Notes under the pieces: generated by a model
Database searches by the model: none
What the model saw: only the letters and a program-made list of their open reading frames with translations
Told to the model about the DNA's origin: nothing
Assembly (NCBI GenBank): GCA_950022655.1
Contig: OX465579.1
Coordinates: 49,021,950 to 49,085,949, forward strand
Origin: Alentia gelatinosa
Taxonomy: Eukaryota; Annelida; Polychaeta; Phyllodocida; Polynoidae
Direction: 5' to 3'
DNA: 64,000 nucleotides
Position numbers and translations under genes: made by a program
Shown here: piece by piece, positions 11,501 to 25,818 of the stretch
How the letters are laid out: each line of letters begins with the position of its first letter
Position numbering within the stretch: position 1 is the first letter of the stretch

Positions 11501-13382
11501 GTCTGGTTTTCTGTGGATTTTCTACTGTTTGAATTATTTCTATATTACCCATCATTAGCCAATCCTTCGGTTATAATTATCGCCATATGCAAAGTGACGA
11601 TCCATATACTACTCACATCTGAAATGGCGAGTCAACTTGGAGAAGTGGGACACTATATGTACTACTGACTCAAAATGCAAACTTTCCTTGCCGCCCCCGA
11701 CAAATCAGGTTAAATTATCTGAACCAAAAGTCAATAAGGCAAATTCCCTCATATCCCAGTCAGCGTTGAGCCTAGATAAAGCAATGCTGAATACAAGGCA
11801 AAATTCAATAACTAAGATGTTGGTGTTAGACACACAACAGTGAACTGCTTCACAGAAAACAAACTACATGTACTAATTTCCTATCGGGGTTAGGGTCAGT
11901 GTGCGAGTTGAACAGAAAGGTTTACATTATGCTATACGGTCAGAAAGCGCAGTAGTTGAGTTACAATAATTTGATTTAACTCCACCTTTGCCACTCTCAA
12001 CCAGTGTGTTTGCAAATTCAGCACCAAAGCGAGTTTAAAACCGATGGCGGGAATTTTTCAATCCCTATGGGATTATACCTATTTCGTCAGCCTATTGGTA
12101 TGCGTGTACATGTCTTGTGGTAACCTGGACCTCTATAGCCGACTATAGCATGATCTGCTGAGCTGCAACATTCTACCAGGAGCTACTCGGTTGTTACTCA
12201 TTACATGAGCCGCTCAGTGCAGCGGGTCCCCGGGGTACCTCCAAACTTGGCAGGAAGTGTCACTCTTGGTAAGATCCATGTCCCTAATAATCCCTTTTAC
12301 TCGCCACTCAAGCCAACTTGGGTTCCTTCCCAGTCACTATGTATGCCTTCGATGTACATAATTAACTCTGACCGTACAGGGGAGAGTGTCTCATGATGAG
12401 TAGGTACACAAACCCGTATGCCATAACCCTTTTGTTCGGAGAGACTGTCTGGTACCCTATCCCTTTCATTGTGGCTGTCGTAGTCGGGTACTCGCAAATA
12501 CAATGCTTAAAACCTAGTTATATGCAAAAGAAATCTTTTAGATATATTTTCTTTCAATAACCCGTATTATCGCCTCTATTTACGCTGCAAAGTTACCTAA
12601 ATTGTTTGCTCTGAATTGCCTGCTGCCTGCATGGCACCATCTGTTCCCCTGGGTAAACCCCGTTGAGGAGAATTTTCTTGCTACTAATAATGGTTTAAAT
12701 GTTTAACATATCTATCAAAAATATTCAGAAAAGGGAACTAATACCTACAAATCATAGCATGTGTAATTGGACATTCTTACCACGTATCCTGGTATAAATA
12801 CAACGCTTCAAAGGCCATGGAGCTGGGTTCAAAGGATTCGTTGAAGTGCTTTGTTTTGTCCAATCTGCAGAACTGGGTGCCCTATGTAAAAGGCCTAAAA
12901 CGCAACCCCACTATTCTGTTATGTACTCGGAAAATGCATTATATGAAAGTTTTTGGGGAGAAAATCCACTGTTCTTTCTTGTGTGAGACATAGAAGCTGT
13001 TTCTGTGTGTCATAGATTAAAAGCACAATTACACCATTTACCTAACGATAACATATTCATCTTTTGCGCCGAACATTCACTGCTAATCTATGTCTGTGGT
13101 CCTAATTCCTTCTACTATACTCGCCCATTTGGGACAGGTTCAACGTTCTTAATGTTTTCTCTGCAGCCCTATCAGAATATAATTCTGTGCTTTTGAAATA
13201 GTACTTTTGAAATGTATTGACCAAAGTATGTTGATATTGTTATGGTGACAGCGTCCGTCCATCGGCACTGGAGCTATCCATTAACGGTCCACCTATCAAA
13301 GAATGTGGACTGCACGGCCGATCTGTGTTCTCTCCGGAGAACCTGAATGGGAAGGAGAGAAACAGAGCCCCAGAGTCCCCCC

Positions 13383-13413
<31 letters not shown>

Positions 13414-16400
13414 CCTCCACGTACTACTAGGGCCGGAGTCGGACGGGTCGGCGCCTATCTGCCTCGCCACCCTGTCCACAGGGGTTGCTCGCCCTGGCCC
13501 TGCGTGAATGTCCGCGGCCAAACACATTCCACAGATGGCTCATGTCTGCCCACTATGTAAAATGCTACCCGCCAGGCAACCATCACGTTAACCATATGTA
13601 CAAGAGTGCACGTCGTGTCTGAAGGTGGCTGCTATGATTCAGACAAATAGGGTATTTTTTATAAGTCAATGATTTATTTAAAATTGTTGAGATAAGCAGG
13701 TGGTGCATCTTTTCTTTTTCTTGGCTACAGATTTCCATTTCTTTACCCACCAAATTGACAAAGTTGCACAAAACCAATTCTGGTAAATGGCCATGTCGTC
13801 TTTTTCGTTTTATATCGCAATATACATGTACTCTATCTTGTGGTGTATTTATAAGTCAGTGTCAGACTATTTTGTTAACGACTCCAGCTTTCCTAATGAC
13901 CTTCAGAATTTTTACAAGTTGGTGATGAATAAATTCCATGCTGATATGTATAACTGCTAAACCCCTTTTTCGAATTGTACCTGGTTGTTCAAATAGCAAT
14001 GTATGCAGGTGTTGCAGCAATCAAATCACAGCGTATACAGTTAGAACAGCCCGCCACCCTCTGGGCATCTCAGAGATCAGCAACCTATGGCAGACAATGC
14101 TGGAGATGCGACAAGTTTCTTTCTTCTTTTTTTTTAAACGAGCTTTGCTCTTTTTTTTATTAATCATCAATTTGGATGTAATTTACAGTTGAATAATCCA
14201 ACAATGAACCATCGAATATCTGCATTTGGCTACATGTATGTTATTACACTTATAATGTCTCCTATACATATTTGAACAATTTGGTGGTAAGCCTCATCAT
14301 TCCATTGCCTCCCTTTCCTATGTTGTAACTTTATGTAATTTCTAGACTTCTGTTTTCTGCCCTCTATAACATGCTCCAATCCTTAATATGTATTCTACAC
14401 AGATGTCAAGTATCATTCAAACCTGCAAGGATTGATATGTCCTCCCTATCTGGGGAATTATCAAAGACAACTCAAAAAGGAGAACAGTCTTTTATCAATT
14501 TGATGCTACTTACTTAAGTGTTTTGCGAGCTTCCCCTTATTTTTGTTAGTTTCAACAAATTTTTGTATTAGGTAGGCTCTCTTGGGTTTCTCTTAAGTTC
14601 TAGCAAACCCTTTTAGGTATTTAACCTCTAGCTTGGAGCATAGGAAGTATCTAAGCCCTTAATTGGGGAACATAACAATGTGCTGGTGTGACTGTTACCA
14701 GACGAGGCACCCTATTGCTACTTAACTATCCAGAATGCAGAAACTGAGTGTCCCTGGGTTCAAATTGATTCGGATCATACCCCGTCCTATGTATGATGGG
14801 GAACCTGATAGTATTGTACATAACTATCACATGCTTCTTAAATTTCTAAGTTTTGGATACATAATTTCTATTTTTGCATGACAGTAACATCTGGACTTAC
14901 CAGTGGATGACAAAAGGCATAAATGGGCACCTGTTACATACATATGACACAGGACAACACAAGACAAAGGACAGTAAACATTCACATGGTACATACAAGA
15001 CACAACATTACACCGCAACTATTTCCTGACACGGACAAGTTCTTTAATTGGTAAATGATAGGATTTTGTACTATACTTGGGCACACTTGGGGTGCCACCT
15101 TGTACTTATTCTTGTGTCCTTTGAAGTTCTTTGAGCCGTGACCTCGTGGACAAGTTTCTTAATTATCATAAGATTATTATCGAGTTTATTTCAAATTCTG
15201 AGATACATATTGTTCTTCCTTTTTAATGTTCCACTTCCGTACAACTTTCAATACAAAAAACCAACGTCACATGAATAATAAAAAAAAAGAATATAAGTTA
15301 ATTGATGAGATGTAACATAATGAAGAGCATGTATTGTCAACGTTACCATTAGAGGTCTTAACTGATAATCAATTCTCTTGATTCATCGGATTTAAATTAT
15401 TTCATCATCCGCCCAAATACCTTCCCAAGTTTATGTATTAGCTTGGGCTATGGCGCTAATGCCGAATACTGACAAATAATCGCAGGACGTATGATAGAAA
15501 ATCATAAGAATTCTTTAATTTTTACTAGTCTGGATATCTTCGAGTGCAATGTTTTTGTCCGAGAGCGGGAAAATTTAGAGGGTTGCTAGGAGACCCACTG
15601 CCCATAATGACTCAGGTGGTTATCGTTCGGTTTCCGCTGAGTAAGCTTGTTCTTGGTCAGTCAACCATATCGGCCTCCTTCCGGATTGGACCAACGCACG
15701 TCAGACCCTGGGTAAGGTGACTGCAATCGATCTGCTAGTATGTAGGTCTAGCATAGGATAAGATCAATACTCAAATGATAGATATGTCCTTGTTATTGAC
15801 CAGTGAACGGACTGTAAGTCACCTCTGTTAAAAGCATTTCATGGCAGGACGGGTTTACTTACTTTTCGATGAAGGTGCTTGACGGAGTAAAAACTGCAAG
15901 CATTATATCACAAAAAGAGGGTAATGGAGAAATGTAAACGATTTGACAAGAACTGAAACAGGGTTCGTCTTAATTCGAGTAGCAAGTCTTACTACATCAA
16001 ATTGGCTCACTTAATCCTATCTGTTGATTACCTTAACCATCAACTGCCATGTTGCGGAACGTCGAAAATGTCAATGTTTCGTGACTCATTTTTATGAGAA
16101 AGCTTAACCTGGTTTTAATATATATGACCATTAAATGGATATAGCTTCATACCCGAGAGGATGATTGAATCATAAAATTGTATTTACATTGTATCATGTT
16201 ACCTGGTCTAAAATCACAGGAAGAAAAGCCTAAAAAACTTGCTAGTAAAGAAGTGAATATAATATATGGTTCAATCAAAACTATTGCTGCGAGGGTGGCA
16301 GAAACGTTATATCAGTATATTTTGCCCTGCTTGAATCGAGATTATTACAGACCTAAAAACTATATCAGGCAACTATCCCTTACTCATTGTTTCCTCATAA

Positions 16401-16950
16401 CCATCTATGAATCTATCAAATATGTTTTTATGTATGGTCTTCATAATGATCCTTTTGATAGCCTTTAAACTTTTACCTAAAATTTCTCTTTTTTTTGGGG
16501 GGGGGGGGGGGGGGAGAGAGTTGTCCCCATTCATAGTTCCCAAACTATTCTCTGGAAATGAGTAATACCATCGCCCCAGACTGTGGCAACCCTTCACATC
16601 AAAAGAAGAATCCCTTATCAATACACGACTAGGCTACCGCGTAGTGGAGGGTAATCAGCAGCAACGAAAAACGCATCAAAGATGCATTGCATATGAATAA
16701 TTAAGTACCTCAATCCTAAGTCTGTAAGGGGCAGGTTGACTAGTGGAAATCCGGCTGTGGATATGGGCGTTGTCCACGCCAGTGACCAGCTCGGAGCAGT
16801 TCATCCCATCACGTGACGCGCTTTCAGTCTGTCAGGTTCTGTGCTCCAGTCAACTCCCCCTCGTGTGACCATTGGCCGTTTTCGTGGGACCGCATTATAG
16901 ATCGCAATATTAGAGGCAGTCAGTATATATAAACGCACGTCTTAGTTCCT
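11501..16950. other. Gene-free stretch
   Basis: No gene supported on either strand. Minor features only: a poly-C then CA run at 13378-13415 and a poly-G run at about 16498-16514. Open frames in 13240-13560 are low-complexity translations of the C/CA run. Confidence 0.4.
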
Positions 16951-16952
16951 AC

Positions 16953-16987
16953 GGGGCCATCCATAAAGTACGTAGACAGCAGAGGGT

Positions 16988-17018
<31 letters not shown>

Positions 17019-17095
17019 GGTTAGACCAAATGCGTACAAAAGCGTAAAGGGGGGGGGGGGGGGTGTCGAAGGCGGGATTTTCCATACGCATGCAT
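16953..17095. mobile_element. MITE family GGGGCCATCCATAAAG, copy 1
   Basis: Starts with GGGGCCATCCATAAAGTACG. The interior contains a TG run and two long poly-G runs, separated by ATGCGTAC-type words typical of this family. The right terminus is not clear. Other copies lie at 18.1, 20.1, 34.4, 36.8 and 48.4 kb. Confidence 0.65.
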
Positions 17096-17149
17096 ATGCA
17101 ATTTCAATAAAGATGTCTTGTATAAGTGTTTGTTTGTGTGTGCATATTG

Positions 17150-17720
17150 AATCTTATTACCCCTCACCATACTGCCTTTCACCATATTCGCTCTCATCTT
17201 ACTGTCCCTTAAAGGAACTGTCCCTCAGCCTTACTGTTCCTCCACAATACTGCCCCTGAATCAAATTGCACCAAACCATGATACCCCTCACTATACTGTC
17301 CCGGAGCTATACTGCCCCTGAATCATACTGATGGGAATTGATGTTATTTATGGAACTTGGGCCCCAGGCCGAGTTCCATAAATAATGACTATTCCCCATC
17401 TCGTTTTGTCACATGTACAGCATGGTCAGGGATCGTATGGTGGAGGGACAGAATGGTAGAGGGGTAGTATGGTGGAGTAGAGGGGCAGCATGGTAGATGG
17501 GGGAGTATGTGGAGGGGCAGTATAGTAGAGGGATAGTATGGTAGAGCGGCAGTGTGGTGGAGGGGCAGTATGGTGCAGGAGCAATATGATTCAGGAGCAA
17601 TTTTGGTGAGGGGCAGTATGGTTAAGGGGCAGTCCGGTTGAGGGGCAAAGATGCAGATGAGGGAATGTATGGGTGAGGGGCAGTATAGTTGAGGAGCAGT
17701 ATGGTTGTGATACTGCTGTG
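17150..17720. repeat. 16-bp minisatellite, head-to-head, copy 1
   Basis: About 17155-17330 holds degenerate units of CATACTGCCCCTCTAC on the plus strand. About 17425-17720 holds the same unit in the opposite orientation (GTATGGTAGAGGGGCA). Between them is a palindrome at about 17334-17397 centred on GGGCCCCAGG. The same unit forms the much larger array at 47.1-48.5 kb. Open frames here are translations of the repeat, not genes. Confidence 0.85.
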
Positions 17721-18104
17721 AGACTGTCGAGAGATTGGTATTGATGTACTCCTGTTTTGAATGGTAGAGATTCAAGATTGATAGGGGTAATTGTCCCCAA
17801 CAAATTACATTCCCAAATTAGAGAATCTCATGAAATTTTGATTTCAGACATGTTTAAAATTCATAGGGGTATTTTGGCGAGACAGATGTACCCATTCCAT
17901 GAGAATCTAATCTGCCATTTTTCAAGAAATCCAAAGTTCTTTGGAAAAGCCAAATTGTACACCCTGTTGCTATATTTCAGTAATGAGAGAAACATGTCAG
18001 AGACTGAGGAAAAGGTGTGAAGTGCACATGTCTCGGTACATTATGCCAACATATGCTTCAGGTGTTGGAAAGGAGGAGGGATCCAGAAAATGTACATAGG
18101 CAAT

Positions 18105-18208
18105 AAGGAGCGGGGGGTTCCATGAGAAGCGTATGCTGTGCAACTGGGGGGGGGGGGGGGTCAATTTTCCAGGAAAATCTGCATACGTATTTTATGGATG
18201 GCCCCTAC
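18105..18208. mobile_element. MITE family GGGGCCATCCATAAAG, copy 2 (reverse)
   Basis: Ends at 18208 with GTATTTTATGGATGGCCCC, the complement of the family terminus. The interior again has a long poly-G run (about 18147-18160). The left end is diverged. Confidence 0.6.
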
Positions 18209-20111
18209 TTGAACAGAAGCTGGTGGGACAATAAGCTTGGACATCTTATTATCAGTCATCCCTGGGCATGGTTAATTTTTCCATTCAATGTAGATGCGTA
18301 TCATTTGGTCCTAGGCAATTGATGTTATGTGTCCCTTCGTTTCTTCCGGAAATAGTCACATCAGCGGGGTGCCCGCAAAAGAAGGATAGCTAGAGATTTA
18401 CTCAACCCCAACGAGTAACCCGGATTCTACTGGAAACCCAGAGTAATTTGTAACCCCGAAGCCTGACACAATAGTAGTCCCAAGGCCCAAATGAGGAATA
18501 CAAATGGTTGTAACACACATACGGAATATTATTTGGGGAACAAACAGGGGGATAGGGAGTAAATCAAACGCCATCCAAAGGCGAGAAGTAGTCTCATTCA
18601 CGTACATATTTGTGTAAGGGGGTAGGAGATAACCATCTCAGAGGTATTCAAAATAAACCGCGTAATCAATCTTTGCAGCAGTAAGCACTTTAGTAGACCT
18701 TTACTTTAGATTAAGGTTTAAAATTGAACCATTATTGTAACTGACAGCGTTCTTCATGGAATAACAACAGATTTGATAAACATGAAACAAAATAATTACG
18801 ATTAATTCAGAAAAAGGATATTTGCTAGAGATAGTCTACATCCAATATCTCAAAGTTTCATGGAGACATTGGGTGAGAGAAATGGGTGCCAAGTATGACA
18901 CATAGAAAGGGGCAGCAGAGCGGGCGTGAAAATACGGAGGCGGGGCTTCAGTGTGGTCGTTCCCAACATCAATTGCAAACCTTTGGGAACCAAGCCCTAA
19001 CTGAGAACTCGATGATATTTCTTAACTGTCATCAGTCTCTGATGCTGTTTCCTGTGATCTATTTGTAGGAATATATATGGGGCATTGAAATAAACACAGA
19101 TGAAATATCGATGGTAACGGGAATAAATTCCTTGCTTTGCACACTATAAAGTCTCATGTATTTCGTCTTAGATTTAATTTTATATACATAAAGCACTTTG
19201 TCTCTATCCTATAAGTGGAAGAACAAAAGATGCAGGATAAGGATGATGACGAGGAACCCTGTAGTTAACAAAGTCTGAAACATGATTAATATCATCATGG
19301 GAAGACTGCCATGATTAGCATAATTTGATCATTTCTAGTGACATTTAAGGTAACAAAGTCCTCGGTAATAGGCTAAATATCATAATTTAGAAATAATTCC
19401 ATTAGAATGTTACCTCTCATAGAATAACACAATCTCGGACAAGCGCGTAGTGGAATTGGGTCATAAACTGGAAATTTGAAGGCTCCGCATTATAGGGTAC
19501 ATAGCTATTTTTGATTTATGAAGCAGTCACCAAGTGGCCGATGGTATGGCGCCACCATTTGGGGGATAAATACTGTGTTTTTGCTCTTTGTTCTTACTAA
19601 GTTCACCTGGCCATCAAAGTTTTACCATGGTTCCCTTATCTGTATACGCCCTTCCAGAGTAGCCTTTCCCCCTCCCCCCCCCCCCCCCCCCCACCCCCAA
19701 GAGTGAAGAACACCTAGTCGGGCCAAAATAGCGGCTCCCAGGGAACACTACCCATATGCCCTATATGACTACTAACAAATGAGATGTTTATCATTGATGA
19801 ATGAGCGTAGAAATTTTTTTTAAACACGAATAAAAAGGATAAGTTTCATTCTGTCTCTGTTTCATTCTTTGCATCCTACTTGGCACCAAGCCAACCTGTC
19901 TTTTCTACAACTGCCTTTGTAAGGTCCAAATACATCAATTAACAATGGGTTAATGAGGTATTCCAGTCTGTGCTGACTGGTCATGGTCACCTGGGCACGC
20001 CTCTGAGACAAATACAGTATGTCTCTGCAGCCTAACAATGTCCCAGTTGGCACGCAGATATTAAAGGGATATGTTTTTGCACCATGCTGAAAGTCTATAT
20101 AACCTTTCCCA

Positions 20112-20275
20112 TAGGGGCCATCCATAAAATATGTACGCAGAATTCTGCAATTTTTTACCTACCCCCAACAGGTCTTGTACTCAATAGAACAAAGAAAGAT
20201 CATACCCAAAATTTCCGAAAGATTTGACCCCCACACCACCCTCAGTGCGTACTTTGTTATGGACGTTACATACCT
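20112..20275. mobile_element. MITE family GGGGCCATCCATAAAG, copy 3
   Basis: Left end GGGGCCATCCATAAAATATG and right end GTGCGTACTTTGTTATGGAC are complementary, giving an element of about 160 bp. The body (ATTCTGCAATTTTTTACC, ATAGAACAAA) aligns with the copy at 34.43 kb. No coding capacity. Confidence 0.75.
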
Positions 20276-21945
20276 CAACCACGCTATCTATTCATCTAAA
20301 TGAGTTGATATCTATTACAGCGTTTATTAGCGCCTAGCTTCAGATCACACCAGTCATGGTCTCATGCCCAGCCTCATTTTTTTTCAAATTTAGTAAACAC
20401 ACAACATACACTGTTGTCCAAGGACGTTCTTCCCAGCGATGGCATACGGATAACAAGGACAAGACATACTTTCATACAGCAAACATACATACAGAAAAAA
20501 AGAGGCAAGCGTGACTAAGCCCCTCTTTCCGACCGCCTGATGACGTTCTGTGTCTCACAGGAGGTGACCCGGTGACAAAGATGGATGCTCCACCGTGTCC
20601 ACGTACTCTGGCCTGCTCTCTCTGGTCGTCAGCAAGAGGTCAAGGCACCGAAATCAGCGCAGGGGAGGATGAACAGAGGGGTCATCATCGCGAAGGGTCC
20701 TTTACCAGATATGAGGTCATTAAAAATACAGCTGACAAAGCGGGTGTTAGGAGCAGGTCCTCTAACGCAAACTAGCTGTTCCAAAATATGTCAGAAAATT
20801 CCATTCCTATAGGAATGATGCCATAGGTTAAGCTATAAAAGCCCAAGGGAATCTAATCACATAGTTAACTATTACAGTTTAAAATGCTACCTCTCATTGC
20901 ATGATATTGTGGGACTAAGCCATCAAATATCGCCCGAATAAATATAGATACCCATCCATGCACATCACTAAAACCTACCGCTTTTCCATAACTCATTTTG
21001 CCTAGTGCAGAAATTGCAGGCGCAGCAACACACCGCTATACCATACTTAGAGGAGAGGTTCAGTAGTACCACCCCACCACCAGGCACCCTCATCACCAGG
21101 CACCACCGCCCACAGCGCCACTGGTGGCGACCATCAGCACTGACCACCCTGGAGGGCACCTGCTGAGCCATCTGCTCGGTAGGGTATATCGACCGATAGA
21201 GTCGTAAACAATGTCTCATTCACCGCGTATTTATCTATTCTTTCTAAGACTATGCTCTATTAGGGAATTTAGGTAACGTGTTGCTGCATGATTATTAAAC
21301 ATGCTTCATTGGTCCATCGTAGCATTGTCCATATTCATTGTGCACTGCATGCCTAACCAAATTTGTGTAATTCAGCTATCATGCCTTTATTATGTTAACA
21401 CACCTGACTGCATACCGACAGATGTAATGTCCACTCAATCATGCATTCCCAGTTGACTGCAATGTAAGCTCACGTGGCTTGCGATGCATTCCGTTATCAT
21501 TTGACTCAGTATTGACCAATATGTCTGCCCGGCGTGAAGTGTTCGGCTTCTGCTCAAAGCAGCTCAGCGTTTCCTTCTGCTCAGCTCAGCGAGCAGCTCA
21601 CTCCTCAGCGACCAGTCCGCTTCAGCTATTCTGGAGAATCGGAGCAAGGGATCGGGAAGAGTGGTTGACCTGGGACTAGAGCGTAAACAATCTTTCAGTC
21701 AGAATTATTGATCCTTACTGAAAGTCAACACATCTCTGTCCATATACACACATACGGCCTTACCCCCTCACATGCACATACAGCCACACGACAAACACAC
21801 CAAGCTTAACATATAGCCAGAGCCGCACGTGGTCCTGACGTCTCGATCACCGTTTGAGTTCTAAGAGGAAGGGCCCAAGAGGCTGGCTTGGAATCGAGGT
21901 GACCCAATGTGTAACATAGGTGGTCAAATTTCGTCCGTGCCTCTT
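20276..21945. other. Gene-free stretch
   Basis: No supported gene. The open frame at about 20572-20775 lies after a CAG and was considered as an exon, but no homology or partner exon was recognised. Confidence 0.4.
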
Positions 21946-21947
21946 TC

Positions 21948-22253
<306 letters not shown>

Positions 22254-22259
22254 CTTTAC

Positions 22260-23150
22260 CATATTTATGTCTTCAATTGCATTTAAAGAAACAATTGGAG
22301 GTGCCGATAGTATACAGGTGAAAAGCAGAATTTCCGTGGTTCTATTAGAACAGCTTGAGATATATTCAACTTATTAGGATAAATGATAAATCATATCGCC
22401 GAGATGGAAGAGCAAGGCTGCGATCTACATACTTTTATCTATTGCAGGATGTGATATCAGATGTAGAGAATTACTGGGAGATAAAGTTATTTACATTTAT
22501 AATGGATGAGCGTGGTACTTCTAAATCAGAGAAAAGAAATAGAATACCATAAGTATTGACTAAGCAATAAGCCATTTGTTGTTCAAATTATGGAAAGTTT
22601 CAATAAAACCAGAGTATGTATTCAATATGTGTTCTCCTATATCATCAGATGTAGAGAATTTATTGAGAAATAGAAATTGATTAGTGAATGAAACGGATTG
22701 CTTCCATTAAAATTTCTCTGAATCAAGACTTATAACGACCAGTGTAAGAAGGCATAAAATGCGGGAGGGGGGGGGGTGTATTGGATTATCATAAAGTGAC
22801 TGTGTTGGGCTAGATTGGAATCATATGAATACCCCTCGACCTACAACACCGCTCCTTGCTGGGTCTCTGTAAGTCAAAAATATGTAGCTGTTCTTCTTTG
22901 TCTTTCTGCCCAAAATCTTTGTCTCTATATCTGTCTGTGTCGAACAAAAGTCTTTATCCTACCCCTAATAAAAAACGCCATAGGTTTAACATTGACTCAA
23001 TGTATTTGACATAGCGTTGGATAAAGTGTTATTTATGCACCGAGGTGAATAAAAAATCGGACCAATCAGAGACGAGATAACGAAAGTAGATCCGGCAGCA
23101 TTGATAACTACTAACATGGATAATTACAAATATTCTCTGTATATCGGTGA
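22260..23150. other. Gene-free stretch
   Basis: Nothing recognised. A direct repeat of CAGATGTAGAGAATT (near 22456 and 22647) hints at an old tandem duplication. Confidence 0.4.
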
Positions 23151-23183
23151 GATGGGGTAGGATAAATACGAAACTGAACTCAA

Positions 23184-23302
23184 GTTAGCCTTGTCAATGT
23201 TTATACCACTCTGGTCAGGTCTGCTACTCACTAAACTCGGCTAACGCCTCGTGTAGTAATACACAACCTGCCCATCGTGGCATAAACATTGACAAGGCTA
23301 AC
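23184..23302. mobile_element. Hairpin element B (shared apex)
   Basis: Arms beginning GTTAGCCTTGTCAATGTTTA and ending in its complement meet at the apex CTCGGCTAACGCCTCGTG. Weaker complementarity continues outwards to about 23160-23330. The apex resembles those of the hairpins at 7.05 and 30.5 kb. Confidence 0.7.
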
Positions 23303-24360
23303 TCTCGTTTGGTTTCTACTAAGTATCTTTCTATATGTCTGACTTTAAGTCTACCTGTCAATATCTGTTTGTCTTTGTTTCTCAGTCTGTTTGACTGACT
23401 GTTTGTCCATCTCTGCCTCTCTCCGTCTCTGTCCCTGTCCGTATATTGGATTATGGGAGTATGTCTGACTCTATCTCTCTGTTTCTATCCAAGTCTTTCC
23501 ATATATATGGCTATATATCCGACTCTCCATCTGCCTGACTCTCTTTCAATGCCTGTCTGTAGGTATGTACATTTGTCTCTCTTTGTCTCTTCCTTTGTCT
23601 GTATGAATGTATGTCTGACAAACACAATTTGGAGGAGCTTCTTATGTATGGGTTTCTTTCCCTGTCGCTGGATGGGATATGATTCGTCCTATCAGATATA
23701 GCAGTTTGACTATCCTATAGAAGGGGGTGTCCTATCAGATAGTGGAAGAACTGCCCACCGTGGCAGAACTGGCGGAATAAACAACAACACACACACACAC
23801 ACAAAAAAAAGATATACCAGTTTAAATGCTATACAACTCAAGTCTGCTTCATCAAATCTGGCAGTTTGAAATATACATGCATTCTCAAGTTAGAGTATTA
23901 GTAGAGCAGTGAGACATGACAAACAGCCTTGCATAAGCCTCCCAGAGGTCTTTTGGAAACACATTTTGGGGTGAACTGAAACTGTATGGACATCTTTATC
24001 TGTCTCCGTGTTACAATTATTAGAGCATGTTTGCACACCCTGAATACATTACCTAAAGGTTTGAGTGGCAACAAATAGACTTTCAGCGTGCTTCCAGAAA
24101 ACTGGGTGCAAGCGGGTTCAGAAAGCTATCCATAGACCGAATGTAACCCAAACCTTTTAATTGTTATTCATTAATAATTACACGCTCAATCATCAATGAT
24201 GAACATTCTATTTGCTCCTAGTCATTGACGAATAGCAATTTTTTTTTTAAATAGGTGAACCTTGATAGAAATTATGAAAGGTATGTGTATTTAGTATCAA
24301 ATTAAAGCTCCTGATGTCAAGGATGCATTAAATGTATAGCCAATGTAAATCCTTTGTAAG

Positions 24361-24571
24361 AAGACACCCTGTGTAAGTGGCCACTTTGGCCCGGATCGAA
24401 GGGTGTCCGCTTATGCGGGTTTTACTGTATGTCTGAAGCCCATTTTATGGCACTTCAAAAGCCATCTTTAATATAGCAAACAAAAAAAAACCCACAAAAA
24501 AAACCGCCCTCGTCATATTTTTCATGGATTGGTGATGAGAAACAAGTTTTTTTTTGGAGTGGCCTTATGTG
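24361..24571. mobile_element. Dispersed repeat with TTTCTCATCACCA motif, copy 1
   Basis: 24435-24571 is the reverse complement of about 52615-52755. They share CACTTCAAAAGCCATCT, CGCCCTCGTCATATTTTTCA and TGGTGATGAGAAACAA followed by a homopolymer. The same terminal word occurs at 36.79 and, inverted, at 37.16 kb. Non-coding, so a non-autonomous transposon or other dispersed repeat. Confidence 0.7.
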
Positions 24572-25235
24572 ATAACCCTGTGTAGGCTTACTGCTATGAA
24601 CTAGATGACCTGGCCAGTCATCCATGAATTTGCCTGCTAGACAAACTGGAATGACTATGATATGTCCCGTCAGATGAGACAGTTTGAATGATATTTGGCT
24701 AGGTCTGTCCCATCATATTTCATAGTTCACCACATTAGTTGTTATTAATAACCCCTAGTTCCCTTTTCTAGTAGCAAAGTCTTCAATAAGACATTTATTT
24801 ATACACCTTCGATTTTTTAGCAACAAGGTCAGTAGGGGAGGGGATATGGTCAAGCTGCATACTGAGTCCCTAACTCTTTAAAGGCCTTGAAAGTTGACAC
24901 ATGAATAGTGAAGGTCTAGGTTTTTGCAGCGAGCTCAGAGTCTAAGTAGCTTCTCCAATCTCTAACCTCTAGGCAGCGTATATATATGAGCGTGAATATG
25001 TCACGCTCAAAAAGCAACAACTACGGTTTCCTTTAAAAGTTTAACTGATATACCCTGTGTTCAATGAATAATGTTCCCCGTTGCTTCATTTTGCACTGGT
25101 TATTGGATAAGCTCTTAGTTATTTAGACGTGTCATGTCATTTCAAATTGTTACTGAAACAATAACTGACGCTTTGAAGCCCTAGATTTACCAACCTATGC
25201 CTACTTCCCATATTGCAGTGTTATCTAGAAAGGCT

Positions 25236-25818
25236 GTGCTCCACTGGCCAGGTGGTATGGCATGAAAACGGGAGTGTTCCAAACATACTTATAATAGTGT
25301 ATAAACTCACTGGCCCGGTTACTGCTGGCAGCCACCGGCTGGTAACTGGTGGATAACTGGCGAAAGCCAATTTATTAGGTTCTGACAGTTGATCACTGGT
25401 TCAATGCATTTTGGCCACGGCGTTGTGTTCCATCGCCCCAGTTCCTCTAGGACAAATAGCTATTACCGTATACTATGGAAGCAGCCATCTCGCCCCCGGC
25501 ACCAAAGATAACACAAGGTGGCAGATGCAGTTATCATATGATTGTTTTTTTGTGTATTTTTATAATTGAACTTGCCCTAAAGGGGTTTTATAGCCTTGTG
25601 TCACGGTTATCACGATTATAAAAACTGATAACGGCGATCGTCCCCCGACATCGGTGGTGCTACTTTACAATTTCCTGGCGGATGATGGCAGAAATGGCAA
25701 TAACTCTATGTCATTATATACTTGAGGTATAACCGGCGCCATTATGACGGCCGGATGGGCACCATTTGGTGGTCAAACAGTGCCATTTTTATGCCATACC
25801 ACCGGTCTGATTGAGCAC
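25236..25818. mobile_element. Non-autonomous TIR element, 583 bp
   Basis: The left end (GTGCTC, then GGTGGTATGGCAT) is matched by its complement at the right end (ATGCCATACCACC, then GAGCAC). Together they give imperfect TIRs of about 45 bases. The interior is G+C-richer than the flanks and has no open frame of interest. A target duplication could not be defined. Confidence 0.7.

Noticed and set aside
13240..13560. Overlapping open frames on both strands
   Set aside because: Both cross the poly-C/CA run and are low-complexity Pro/Gly readings without gene context.
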